From positions 137,891,506 to 137,955,505 of the forward strand of contig NC_030681.2 of assembly GCF_000004195.4 (NCBI RefSeq): a stretch of 64,000 nucleotides of DNA, in the 5' to 3' direction. A program made the position numbers and the translations under genes. Shown in pieces: positions 23,004-34,013 of the stretch. The notes below the pieces were generated by a model. That model had not been told where the DNA came from. It made no database searches and worked only from the letters and a program-made list of their open reading frames with translations. Numbering within the stretch: position 1 is the first letter of the stretch; each line of letters begins with the position of its first letter. The stretch is from Xenopus tropicalis (lineage: Eukaryota; Chordata; Amphibia; Anura; Pipidae).

Positions 23004-24664
23004 CCAACCATTAATGCCTTTACAGTCCAGTTTGGTATAAAAAGATAAGATTCCAAGATATGCTACCGGCATGTATGGCAGCAAGGACTACTGCTGCTCT
23101 TGCAATATTTGGGGCCCTGTGGCCTTTACACCTGCTTTACTGCTTACAAGGGTGGGTGATCAGTAAGTAGTATAGATCCCTATAATTTCTGATGGTGTCT
23201 CTAGTAGCAATGTACGTTACCTAGAAGCCCAGTGCTAGATGGACCAGAACCCTGTGCCACTGATAGACAGAAGTCACACTGCATTTGGCAAATATGGGCA
23301 AGCTCATTTTGTGTAGTATTGTATTTTTAGCTGCTCACACGTATCAATGGCCTTGGCATGCCAAGCGATCAGACCACATGAGGCTCCTCTCCAAACATGA
23401 ATGACCAAATTGCATCCTAAATAAGCCAGTGACCTTGCTCAGAAACCATTAACACGCATGAACAGAATAGATTTTCAGCTCCATCTGACTCCATCTCACT
23501 GGAAAAAACAGTGCTCAAAGTGTTTCTCATGGATCACACACAAAGAACTATGGGTCAGCACTTTAGAAGCAACTAGTAAACAGCCTGAGTAGGCTTGCAA
23601 GTAGGGCCCTTTGATCCCATTTTTATTCTGTAACCTTTTTTGAATTAATGTAAAGCACTGCGTAACTTGCTAGTGCTATGCAAATACATAAATGATGATG
23701 ATAGCCAGCGTTAGGGGGTTCAGTGGCTATGAAGTTGAGTAGCTCAAACAAATTGCACTAAGGCAAAAAAACACACAACTTATTGACTAAAATATTTACA
23801 TGTGCTAGATGATGGTAACGATATTCAGAGGGGCCCTGGACTCTACACAGAAAAATAACATAATACTATGACCTTTGTGAGATATGAATATTTCTAACGA
23901 ATGTGCATTTCTCAACTGGGAGCCCTGCATTCTTACATTGCCCATTACCCCTTGGCGTCGGTCTCCAGGCTCTTGCAAGAAAGAGCTAAAAATTCCGCAC
24001 ATTTTATTGACTGAGAGACACTCCTGGTCTCAGCAGTCGTATTTTTAGCTTTGTAAAAGAAAGCAGACGGGAGACTTCCATTACGACTGCTTTTCAATCA
24101 GCTGTTGTAGTGTAAGTCTCTGGAAATAACTCCCGGCTGATGTCACTGGAATGTCTGAAATCTCATGTACTGGTGAGGCAGCTTATCTACAAATGCCTAT
24201 TGAATACTTGCTGGGTATGCTGGGGGAGGGCTGCTGTGTGCATGGGGAGATCCAGCAGGGATCCCATAAATAGCCAAGATCCCATAAAGGCTAACAATTA
24301 ATTCCCCTATAATTACTAGGCACAGCAGGCGCAGCAAATGCTATACTAGTGCAAGGCACCAGAGGGTCAAATGTGTTTCTCTTGGCAACCCTTGACAATT
24401 ACAATGGAATCCAGCTTGTTCTTACCCCATGTATATTTTCAGAAATATCAGAATCTTTTTAAACGATCCAATTTTCTTAGCTAAAAATGCCGACGCCATC
24501 TGTCAGATACAATCCACTTAAACCGTGCCAACATTTTTAACGTCTGAATTACAGTAAATAGCGTTCATGTATTTCCCAAGGCTATAATACTGGTATCATA
24601 CATCTAAACAGGTTTCAGGTGAGCAGTCACAAGCAGCTTTCTGCAGAAAAGCACTAAAGGCAAT
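23004..24664. other. Intergenic; one L2-like tail fragment, possible conserved noncoding DNA
   Basis: A fragment at about 23625-23700 (GTAAAGCACTGCGTAACTTG) resembles the 3' tail shared by L2-type LINEs and their SINEs. Sequence at 24000-24200 and 24430-24600 is free of recognised repeats and of balanced composition, so it is a candidate for conserved noncoding DNA; conservation cannot be judged from one sequence. Confidence 0.35.
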
Positions 24665-24875
24665 TTACTGATATGGGATACCTGGAATGTTTGAGTTTAT
24701 TAGAGATAAGAGATCTTTCTGTCATTTTGGACCAACATTTCTGAAGTATGCAAAAAAACATTAGAATATTTAGGATTGTTTTGCCACCAATGTGGATTTA
24801 TGCAGCTTAGCTACCATTAAGTACAAGCTACTGTTTAATAATTATAGAGCAAAGGGGAAATCATTTGTTAGAAAT
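24665..24875 (-). mobile_element. TACAGGTATGGGAT-family MITE, left segment of a split copy
   Basis: Shares GATATGGGATACCTGGAATG, AGGATTGTTTTGCCACCA and TTAAGTACAAGCTACTG with the family. It is interrupted at 24875 by the hAT-like element and resumes briefly after 25102, so it is older than that insertion. Confidence 0.7.
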
Positions 24876-25102
24876 TAGGGATGCACCGAACCCCCAAACC
24901 CACTCTGACGGATTCTGGCGAATCCCGAACCGATTCCTAATTAGCATATGCTAATTAGGGTCGGAAAGGGTTAAAAGTTGGCGCGTGCTGAACCCCCCCC
25001 CCTTAATTTAACCCTTTCCTAATACTAATTAGGATTCGGATTTGGTTTGTCTGGGACCAAACCGAATCCATCGGCCCGAATCTGGGATTTGGTGCATCCC
25101 TA
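24876..25102. mobile_element. hAT-like MITE (TAGGGATGCACCGAA) with perfect 8-bp target duplication
   Basis: The ends TAGGGATGCACCGAA and GGTGCATCCCTA are inverted repeats. A perfect direct duplication TTAGAAAT flanks the element at 24868-24875 and 25103-25110, the hAT target length. The 227-bp interior holds inverted blocks around AATTAGCATATGCTAATT and no coding sequence. It lies inside an older MITE copy, giving relative ages. Confidence 0.92.
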
Positions 25103-25151
25103 TTAGAAATACATCCTACCCATGGATTTAAGACAAAAATATAAGATATAT

Positions 25152-25315
25152 ATTATTATTATTAACATCTATTTATAAAGTGCCAACATATTCCGCAGCG
25201 CTGTACAATAAGTGGGTTACATACATTGGACATACAGAGTAACATATAAAGCAATCAATAACCGATGCAAGAGGTGAAGAGGGCCCTGCCCAAAAGAGCT
25301 TACAATCTACAAGGA
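25152..25315 (-). mobile_element. L2-tailed SINE-like element
   Basis: Read on the minus strand it begins GTAGATTGTAAGCTCTTTTG, continues with GGGCAGGGCCCTCTTCACC and ends CAGCGCTGCGGAATATGTTG plus TTTATAAATA. That is the diagnostic '...GTAAGCTC...GGGCAGGG...GCGCT...TATAAATA' tail of L2-mobilised SINEs. A closely similar copy lies at 38565-38735 in the same orientation. Confidence 0.75.
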
Positions 25316-25604
25316 TATTTATATAACCCTTGTTTGTTCATTATTGTAAGTTATTGTTTATTTATTATGAATTATAGTTTGTTATATTTATTGTAAAGTA
25401 TTTTGTAACTTGCTAGGTGCTATATAATATAATAATATAAATAAAGGATGAAGATATTTAGTGGTTTTCCCTCTCCAGTATAATAACTAGTTGAGGGGAA
25501 AGGAGGGGCTCATTATGCAGAGCTCATTATCTCTTTTTAAACTAAGCCTAGCAATTTTCCAGGAGCAGGAAAAAAAGCTGCTCACAGGGAAAGTCACTCA
25601 GGTA

Positions 25605-25690
25605 GGGTTGCCACCTGTCCGGTTTTAAACCGGACAGTCCCGTTTTAACACAGATTGACCAGTTCAAAACTGCCTGTCCAAATGTCAAAG
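25605..25690. repeat. Dispersed repeat with GGTTGCCACCTGTCCGG
   Basis: Begins GGTTGCCACCTGTCCGGTTT and contains the inverted pair CCGGTTTTAAACCGG. Diverged relatives are at 10790 and 10960. Family identity unknown. Confidence 0.5.
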
Positions 25691-26269
25691 AAGTCTGCCT
25701 TGCTTGACATGGAAATACAGCCAATCACGGGCTGTCACGTCACAGACCTACCCCCTGATGACACCAACCGCCCCTAAACATCATTTTTCTCCATGTCATC
25801 AGCTTGGCCCCCAACATTGCCTGCTCCGCCCACCTGTCTGGACTTTTGAGGACTTAAAGGAAGCAGCCCTACAACCAGGCTTCTATGAAGCACAGGTATC
25901 TTTACAAGGAGAACTAAAGAATTAGGCAAGACCAAAGAATTAGGCTAGAAATTATAACCCTTGTGTTTTGGGATTCTTTACCAGCCAAGGGCCACAGTAA
26001 CAACGATGCCCCCAGTAGCTTCCCATATTCATTTCTGTTGATTTAGACCACATTGTTTTAGTTATTGTTGCATGACCTTGGGGACCAACTCCCAATATGA
26101 AGTATATACAATATAACAATACAAGGCTGTTAATAATTTAGATTCAATTTCAAGGCAGCATAGAAACTAGCACATTCTGCATCAGAATTTATTAACAATC
26201 AGCGTGGCAGTTATCACCTCACTTTTGCTAATGTTTTTAGCCCTTCTGACAGCTCCTAAATGGCTGATG
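25691..26269. other. Intergenic; nothing recognised
   Basis: Unique-looking sequence between repeat copies. Confidence 0.35.
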
Positions 26270-26600
26270 GCAGGCCTGTCGGTAGTGCCCATACACGGGC
26301 CGATTAGCTGCCAGATCAGTCTAAGGGCCGATATCGGCAGCTAGAAACGGTCCGTGTATGGGGACCTTTACCCCCAAATTATAATGACGTGTATAGAAAA
26401 AGTCAACAAGCCGATGCGGTCCCCAATCCGACTAGATTTTTTAACCTGCCCGATCGAGATCTGGCCGATTTAAGGCCAGATATCGGTCGGGCAGGCCTGT
26501 CGGTAGTGCCCATACATGGGCCGATTAGCTGCTGAATCGGTCTAAGCGACCAATATCGGCAGCTAGAATTGGCCCATGTATGGGGACCTTAACGGTGGAA
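26270..26600. mobile_element. GGTGGCCATACAC-family copy with internal 221-bp duplication
   Basis: A block starting GCAGGCCTGTCGGTAGTGCC and ending near TATGGGGACCTT appears twice, beginning at about 26270 and 26491. Between the two lie the family core words CCGATGCGGTCCCCAATCC and TTTTTTAACCTGCCCGATCG. This looks like a tandem duplication or two overlapping insertions of one element. Confidence 0.7.
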
Positions 26601-27177
26601 AAGCAGATTGAAAAGTCCCTACCAGAGGGGGTTTTAAAGGGAGATAAATGGTATATGAGCTAAGAGTATCAGTAAGAATGGTAAAACCTCCCAGTTAATG
26701 ATAAAGCAGAGTTGTAGAAAGAAGTTCTAGTAGGAAAAGAGACAATTACGTAGGTACTGAGGGCAGAAATGACAGGAGAGTAGGAAGTGGAGCAATGGGA
26801 TAACCCCATAGAAATGATATGTACCTGGAGTTATTATATTTGTGTTGCTCTAAAGGAAAGGAGTTGCATCAGGATACCCGGTAGCAGAAACAACAGTAAC
26901 ATTCATGGAAAGTAGCCTTGAAGCTAGAAAGTGACTATTAGCCTTCTCACTACTTACCTGTCAAATCTTGAAAAAACTGGGTCAGGATTTGAAATGTGAT
27001 CTCAGATTCACTGGATTCCCAGAGCAGGTACAGCGGCAGGATTACAGTAATTCAATGCCTTTTGTGTACACCCTACCAGAATTGTCTTTTATGCGCAAAT
27101 CTGACACCTTTCAGAGTCTTGTGTGGTTTTTCCCTTTCACACACCTGCTCTTTTAACTCCCCTTTAATTTCCATTCT
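26601..27177. other. Intergenic; nothing recognised
   Basis: Unique-looking sequence with short chance frames only. Confidence 0.35.
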
Positions 27178-27370
27178 TAAAGGGGTTATTCCCCTTTTAA
27201 CTCATGACATTGTAGAAAGTGATATTTTGATACAATTTGCAACTGTTTTTTTATTTATTATTTGTGTTTTTTATAGTTATTTAGCTTTTTATTTAGCAGC
27301 TCTCCAGTTTGGCATTTCAGCAGCTCTCTGGTTGCTAGGGTGGAGCACTGTAGCCTCCCAGAACCCAATC
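27178..27370 (+). mobile_element. Left half of a GGTTCACCTTT-family MITE
   Basis: Shares the interior words TCTCCAGTTTGGCATTTCAG, CAGCAGCTCTCTGGTTGCTA and CTGTAGCCTCCCAGA with 2690-3083. It stops abruptly where the next MITE begins at 27371, suggesting truncation by that insertion. Confidence 0.65.
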
Positions 27371-27650
27371 TAAAGGTGCCTATACACCTTCAGATCCACT
27401 CGCTTGGCGATGTTGGCAAAGGATGGGTATAGGCAAAGTCGGTTCGGGAACCGCATCAACGAGCCGATGCGGTCCCCGATCCGACTAGATTTTTTAACCT
27501 GCCCGATCGATATCTGCCCGATTTCAGGCCAGATATTGGTCGGGCAGGCCCGTCGGTAGTGCCCATACACAGGCCGATTAGCTGCTGAATCTGTCTAAGG
27601 GACCGATATCGGCAGCTAGAATCGGACCTTGTATGGGGACCTTTACCCCC
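27371..27650 (-). mobile_element. GGTGGCCATACAC-family MITE, shortened copy
   Basis: Starts TAAAGGTGCCTATACACCTT, carries CCGATGCGGTCCCCGATCC and CGATCGATATCTGCCCGATT, and ends near TTGTATGGGGACCTTTACC. An internal segment present at 22637-23003 is missing. Confidence 0.75.
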
Positions 27651-27654
27651 ATAT

Positions 27655-27806
27655 GTAATAAAAGTCACTACATTTTCCCAGGAGCAGTAACCCATAGCAA
27701 CCAATTAGATATTTGCTTTTAAACAGGTGACCAGTAAATACTACCTGCTGATTGGTTGCTATGGGTTACCGCTCCTGGGCAAACGTAGTGCCTCTTATTA
27801 CGTAAC
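27655..27806. mobile_element. Palindromic MITE (~150 bp)
   Basis: Left arm GTAATAAAAGTCACTACATT then CCCAGGAGCAGTAACCCATA then GCAACCAAT; right arm ATTGGTTGC then TATGGGTTACCGCTCCTGGG then ACGTAGTGCCTCTTATTAC. The arms are imperfect reverse complements. A decayed relative with AGTAAATACTACCTGCTTAT lies at 35000-35110. Confidence 0.8.
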
Positions 27807-28589
27807 CCCCTTTCTGTCATAATGTAAACCATGTTTGGTTGGTAAAGACCCAAAGAGCTAAACATGTTTGAATGCTTGCTCTTGCAAAATAGTTAATGAT
27901 TAAAGCCTAGGATAACATTATAAATGGAGTCAATATAGCCACAGTCTCACCACATTTCCCCTTTATGTTCTTATACAACTTGGACAAGCAAGAAGGGAAA
28001 CACACTATATAAAAGCATGTATATAGTTTAACCATGTTGCTCAGTATTTATTCAGTGTGTCCCTAGTTGCTTTATCAGTTGCTAGTAATCAAAATACTGT
28101 ACTAAGAGGCACAGCATGCCTTGGGATTCAGTTCCCCGCGACTACATTCCTGTCTTAGAATGGAATTGCATCATTTTAAAGTAATTTCTTTTAATCTCAT
28201 GTATGTTTGATTGAGCCTTAAATAATATATGTGTGCTGAAGCTTGGCTGTCCTGCTGGATTATACAATGGAGCAACATTTGGTCAGAGGGAAAAAAAAAG
28301 GATATTTTGTACAATGAAACTGGCAATACAGGTATATCAAAATATACATTTGTCTACAAGCGAAACTAGTGTTGTGGAGGCCAGGGCACTCCGGCTGTTA
28401 GAAGCAGGGCCCAGTCTGACCAGTTCAGTAACGTTTGCATTGTTTGGACATGCCCCTCAAGATGTGGGGACCCCATCCTTAGCACAGGGCCTGTGGGATT
28501 TTTATTTGTGAAAATTGTACTGTGATAAACAATAGTCTAACAGAAAGAGAAAACATTTAACCACTTGCTACAGTAGATCTGGCACTGAG
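27807..28589. other. Intergenic; nothing recognised
   Basis: Unique-looking sequence; the frame at 28233-28511 shows no domain. Confidence 0.35.
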
Positions 28590-28750
28590 ATAATTATGAG
28601 ATCATTTCCAGATAAGGGATCTTTTTGTACTTTGGATCACAGCGCTTTAAGTTTGCTAAAAATCATTCAGACATAAAATAAACCCAATAGGATTGTTTTG
28701 CCTGTATTCTTGGTTAAAAATACAGGCAAAGGAGAAATTAATTTTTGCTT
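28590..28750 (-). mobile_element. TACAGGTATGGGAT-family MITE fragment
   Basis: Contains CCAGATAAGGGATCTTTTTG and AACCCAATAGGATTGTTTTG, the reverse of the family interior; both ends are lost. Confidence 0.6.
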
Positions 28751-29819
28751 TTTCTTGCTATTAAACAAGCATTAGTACACCTACTTATTACATGGTCGGG
28801 GCAGGAGGATACAGAATTTATGTGGCTTTGGTGAGTTGGAAAATATTCTTGAATAAAAAGGCAATAAAATGATAAATTATTTTGCTACTAAATAATTGTA
28901 AACCATGGATGATAGCAAACAGTTGTTTCAAGGAAATATCTCTTAAATTAAAGGAAAACATGGGAAAACATGTTTTTTTCAAAACCCATCAGTTACTAAA
29001 GCTTCTCCAGCAGAATCCTGCATTGATATCCATTTTTCAAAATCACAAACAGATTTTTTATATTTAATTTTGTAATTTTACATGGGGCTAGCAATATTCT
29101 TAATTTCCCAGGGTCCCACAGCCATTTGACCTGTGCTCAATCACACTTTACTGCTGCGCTGTAAGTTGGAGTGATATCACCCCCCTCCCAGCAGCCGATC
29201 AGCAGAACAATGGGAAGGGAGCAAGATAGCAGCTCCCAGTAGGTATCAGAATAGCACTCAATAGTAAGAAATCCAAGTCTGGCTTGGGACTCCTCCAGTT
29301 ACATGGGAGTAGGAGAAACAATAGGTTACCTGAAAGCTCCTTCTGAAAGCTCAGACTCAGGCACAATGCACTGAGATGGCCCCTACACACGAATATTACA
29401 TTTTTCAGCCAGCCAAAGGCTGATGGCTCACTGGGAGATTAGACTCCTGTAGTTAATCTCTGCTACCGTGGACAACTAGTCTCCCGAAATGCCTTTCCAC
29501 CAGCAATAAAGTGAATCACTGGTAAAAAAAAAAAGGCATATACAATGGCAGTAGACTTGCTGGAACCAAGTTACACCACTGGGCATACAGCATCCTGCAG
29601 ATACCTCTTTGTTAGACACCCCCAGTCATTATAATCACTTACTTCAGCCTCAGGGCAATGGCCAATGGGAAGATTAGTTGCCTGTGGTTAATCTGAGGCT
29701 GAAGTAAGCGATTACAGTGAGTGGGGGTGCTTAACAAATCTTCCAGTGATTCAGCATTTCCTTTTACTCTCATTTGTAAGAGTATAGATGCACAGTTAGA
29801 TAACAGGGATTACACTTAG
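28751..29819. other. Intergenic with small inverted repeats
   Basis: An imperfect inverted repeat spans about 29617-29737 (ACTTACTTCAGCCTCAG facing CTGAGGCTGAAGTAAG), and a fragment at 29390-29530 with GGGAGATTAGACTCC resembles the Harbinger-like palindrome at 51307-51549. No gene seen. Confidence 0.45.
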
Positions 29820-30140
29820 GGCATGGTCACATAGAGCATTGGCTCTGCTACTCTCCGACTGCAGTTTTTAATCAGTCGGAGAGAAGCTGATCAGCTCTAA
29901 TCATCATCTCCATGTAGATGCACTGACAATCACAGATTCCGCCTGAATGCAGCTACATGAATGGGAGATTGGCCTGAATATGTGAAAGCAGGCATTTTGG
30001 GGCAATCTCTGCTTCTGCTGTGCTCCGTGTAGCTGCATGCAGGTGGAAGCTGTGATTGCACCTACAGAGAGATGCTGATTAGAGCAGAGCCGCTTCTCTC
30101 TGCCTGAGGAGACAACACTCCGTGTGGCCATACTCATAAC
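29820..30140. mobile_element. Foldback MITE with GGTCACAT/GTGTGGCC ends
   Basis: The outer words AGGGCATGGTCACAT and CCGTGTGGCCATACTCA are imperfect inverted repeats; further in, CTACATGAATGGGAG and related blocks also pair loosely. A compact perfect hairpin, TCTCCGACTG facing CAGTCGGAGA, sits near 29855. About 320 bp, noncoding. Confidence 0.55.
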
Positions 30141-31434
30141 TCAGTCTTTTTTTATCATGTTGCTGTGTATACAGGGGTGTTTCAGGGTTTACAGCCACCC
30201 TCTTTTCAGTGCTGCCCCCTCACCCGTCTGCACTTAGTTTTCTTGCAATGGAGCTGATTGAGGGTGTAATAGTGCTCTCTGCACTAGAAGAGCTGGAGTT
30301 CTAATTTAAAAATCTGAAACTGGGCTCTTGAAATGACCAGGAGTGGCTTTTTGCCTTGTGGCAGCAGTGCCACCCAGTTGCTCCCAGTGGCCTCAAAGTA
30401 AGTGCTCATTTTTTAATTTTTGACTTGGAGGCAAGTTTAGGAGGCATAAAGACCATGTGTGCTGCAAAACAGAGTCTCCTGTAGTCTCATCTGAATAAAG
30501 GAAAATCTTGAATACCTCAAATGTTTGAGTTTACAAGCTTACAAGCTGTGTTTTTCCACAGGCCAAGAACCAGCCCTGTGTGGCGTCAGCCTAAATGTCT
30601 TTAGCAGTGTTGGGCATGGTCTGTATGAAAAATCAGCACATATACCAGTTGTGATCAACAGACGTGATCGATAAGGAGAAGAAGTGAAGACAGTTAGAAA
30701 TTCCACCTGAGGCTCAACAAAAAGGAGACAGTCCCAGTAAGCATACTGTAGATATAATGCAAGAGAGTCTTCTACATTATATTTTAGCCATTTATGCCTA
30801 GGACTGCAAAAAGGGAGGAGACTAATTATTTAAAAAAACAAAAGGACCATTTTACTTTCATCATTTTATTGAGATGAAGAAGTTGAAGCTTCAGTCCAAT
30901 ACCCCAGGCTGCCATTTGAGTTGCTAATAGCATGTCCTAAGACAAAAGTGCTTGGGAATTAAAGATATGCACTCATTATATAATATTCTAACAGCTTTGT
31001 CACCGTTTGAATTTTGTCTCTACTTTTTTCGACTTAATTTTATCTGGATTATTCAGCGGAACAATATAATGAGCAAAGTATTATGTGAGTGGCATAAAAG
31101 GAATTAAAAAAATATATTCAGTTATTGGAGGAGAGAGTGTGGGCGAGGTGAGCCAAGGCAATGTCCAGCTTGCTCCTTACACAAATACACATATTCTTTC
31201 CAGTATGGGGATAATTATCTCCTTAACATGAGAAACTGATTTGCAATCATCAATAAATGCAACTTTTTAAAAAACATAATAAAAAGAGGCAAATGTAATT
31301 ATTACGCTAATTTTTCTAAAAAAAAGCAATCACAGATAAAGAACTATCAATAGGGAATAAAAAGAAAGAAGCAATTGACATTTTGCTGAAATGTGGCCTT
31401 AAAAGTCTCTGGTGGAATGAAGATTTATTTATTT
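30141..31434. other. Intergenic; nothing recognised
   Basis: Unique-looking sequence; 30930-31110 is repeat-free and could be noncoding regulatory DNA, but nothing in it proves that. Confidence 0.35.
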
Positions 31435-31735
31435 CTTATACTTTTTAATCTATTTGCCTTTTTCTTCTAACTCTTTGCAGTTTTCAAATGGGGGTTACTG
31501 ACCCCAGCAGCCAGAAAACTATTGCTCAGAGAGCTTACAGTTTTATTGTTATTGTTTCTTTTATAAAATGTTTTTCTATTCCTGTTTCTCATTTAAACCA
31601 CTACCTGGTCGTTAAGGTGAAGCGGACCCTAGCAACCATATAACTGCTGAAATTTCAAACTTAAAAAACTACTAAGAATAAAAAATGAAGAACATAGTTA
31701 GAATTAACTCAAAAGTGAACAACCCCTTTAACATG
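31435..31735 (-). mobile_element. GGTTCACCTTT-family MITE, reverse orientation
   Basis: Both halves are recognisable: TCAAATGGGGGTTACTGACC at left and TTAACTCAAAAGTGAACAAC at right, matching the reverse of 2690-3083. The middle contains CTAGCAACCATATAACTGC. Ends are diverged. Confidence 0.7.
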
Positions 31736-33459
31736 CTAAAATATACTTGCCTTGAATCAGAGTCTGACTGTGCCGGTGGGATACTGTGAAAAATCCCAGG
31801 CCTAAAATATTCAAATATTCAGTTGAAGTGATACTGTTATTCATTACATAGCACTTTACAGTAGGTTTAATAATGCTTGTTTTCTATCTGATATTTTTAT
31901 TGGGGGCTGCTGAGGAATCTACAAGGAATGGACACTACAAATGCGTTATCCCTTTATGGCAAAGCAGACAGGGGCATGAACAAACAGTTTGAGGGGTTGT
32001 TGACAGTACTGGCTGCATGAACTAGTCAAACAAGAATTTCTTGCACCATTATTGAGAGATACAAATCTATCCCATTAAAGGTATTGCCCTGCTCTAAGCA
32101 CAATATATAATGACAATATCTGAGAGGTGACTTACGCTAGGAGAACCAGTTCTTGGAAAATTCCCCATTATCTTAGCAGATAGCAGCCTATTGTTGTTTG
32201 TCCCAGAAAGGGACTTTTATGGATAAGTTTCACTGTCGGATGAGCAGTTTCAGCACACTAGATCAAGATTTTCCAACCAAAGTCCTGCAGACTGTATATA
32301 GCCTTCACAGGCATATTTATAGCCAACGGCCTGTCCATTAGCCCCATAGAGCATCAGTGCTTTAATGTGGTCTTTATCTGACAGGTCTCTGTAGGTCCCA
32401 TTACATAAAGGCCTCAAACCAGGCAGAGCAACCTTGCCCAATAAGTGGATTTCACCATGTATGGCAAGCTTTAGTTTAGTATGACATTTAGTAGATATAT
32501 GCAGGCCTGACAATCTAGCTTGTGCCATGGATATTGTTTGGCTCATCTGTTGGGCAGTTTTGGAAATTTCTTCTACCAATGCACCAAGTTGGCTCTTGGC
32601 CTGAACAAATGTAACAATAGAAAAGTGGCCATACTGGGTTCAGCATCCATCCTGTGGCCCGGTTGTACAAATACCATACAGGTTCAGCCTGTGTATGACC
32701 ACCTAAAATGGTCCAAAATAGTCTTACCTAAAAATGTATCTGCAGGAAGGCAACTTTGTGCAACTTAATTACCTTATTTGCACACATTGACTTTCTTTCA
32801 GCTAAAAGGTGACCAGGGATGAGCTAAATGCACTGTATTGAGGGCCTGAAACACGGAAGCATGCTTTAAGTGTGCACCCTAGACTAATAGGCCTAATTCT
32901 AAGGGGGTTGGAAAAGTGCGACAAGGAGGGCATCCCTAGTGGATATGCTCAGCACGACAGGAAGGAATCTTAAACCAGGTTTCTAGGATTTATAGTAAGT
33001 TAGTAATGTCATAGCCACACCTTCCATATAGTAGCCAGGAACACAGTTCTGTAGATGCCTAAGATTGGCTTTAATAAACCACTCACAATTACCATATACC
33101 AAAGCCATTGCCTGTTTAAGCTATATCGCCCAAATGCCAGAGGGATTTTTTGTTTCATTAGCACTTTGGGTGTAGGCTACAAGAAAAAGGGTGGAGAAGC
33201 CATATTTGTCTGCCTGGTTTAATGATATCCAGTGATTTAGCTCTTATGAAATATATAAACATCATCACATTATCATAAGACTGGCCATGGTTTTCAGCTG
33301 TTTAGGAAAAGCAAATTACATTGTACTTCTGGCTCATGGCCGTGCTTTCATTGGGAATTTTTTTTCCTTGTAAAAACACACTTGTTACATTATAACTTAA
33401 ATGATATATTTTCTAAAAGCTTTGAACTTGTTTCCCTTGCTTTCTTATCTTTCCATACA
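31736..33459. other. Intergenic; contains one copy of an ~85-bp duplicated block
   Basis: The block at 32266-32350 (AGATTTTCCAACCAAAGTCC to AGCCCCATAGAG) recurs at 33929-34013. The first copy falls in a 109-residue minus-strand frame (32250-32579) without a recognised domain. No gene is called. Confidence 0.45.
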
Positions 33460-33805
33460 CAGTGCCCCAATACTCAGTTCCCCCATACACAGTACCCCCA
33501 TACTCAGTACCCCCCATACACATTGCCCCCAATTGCCGCCATATGCAGTACCCCCCCATACACAGTGCCCCCAATTGCCCCCATAGACAGTACCCCCCAT
33601 ACACAGTGCCCCCATAGACAGTACCCCCATACACAGTGCCCCCAATACACAGTACCCCCAATACACAGTGCCCCCATAGACAGTACCCCCATACACAGTG
33701 CCCCCATACAGAGTGCCCCCATACACAGTACCCCCAATACACAGTGCCCCCATACACAATACCTCCCTTACACAGTCACCACCATACACAGTAGCCCCCA
33801 TAGCC
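33460..33805 (+). repeat. C-rich minisatellite with 15-bp unit
   Basis: Tandem units of CCCCCATACACAGTG with variants CCCCCATAGACAGTA and CCCAATTGCC blocks. The unit length is a multiple of three, so frames stay open on both strands and produce His/Gln/Pro/Tyr-rich or Gly/Met/Val-rich predicted peptides. They are not genes. The minus strand carries repeated runs of five or more G. Confidence 0.93.
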
Positions 33806-33869
33806 ACTCCTCCTTCTTCAGCAGCTTCTGCTCCTTATGAGGCTCCTTGTGCAGTGGCGACAGGCCCTT

Positions 33870-33930
33870 TTATAAGGTTACGCCCCATGCGTACGTGTGA
33901 TGTCATACAAACGGGGCGCAACCTTATAAG
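33870..33930. repeat. 61-bp hairpin next to the duplicated block
   Basis: TTATAAGGTTACGCCCC at 33870-33886 faces GGGGCGCAACCTTATAA at 33913-33929 with one mismatch and a 26-base loop. Copy 2 of the ~85-bp duplication starts at its right edge. It could be the remaining core of a foldback element. Confidence 0.7.
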
Positions 33931-34013
33931 ATTTTCCAACCAAAGTCCTGCAGACTGTATATAGCCTTCACAGGAATATTTATAGCCAACGACCTGTCCA
34001 TTAGCCCCATAGA
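33929..34013. repeat. Second copy of an ~85-bp duplication (first at 32266-32350)
   Basis: The two copies are in the same orientation ~1.66 kb apart and differ by about two substitutions. Both stay open in the same minus-strand frame (peptides including SAGLWLEN), so they may come from a transposon coding region, but I recognise no family. Confidence 0.8.

Noticed and set aside
33382..33840. 152-residue plus-strand frame and 77-120-residue minus-strand frames
   Set aside because: Products of the 15-bp minisatellite, open in many frames on both strands.
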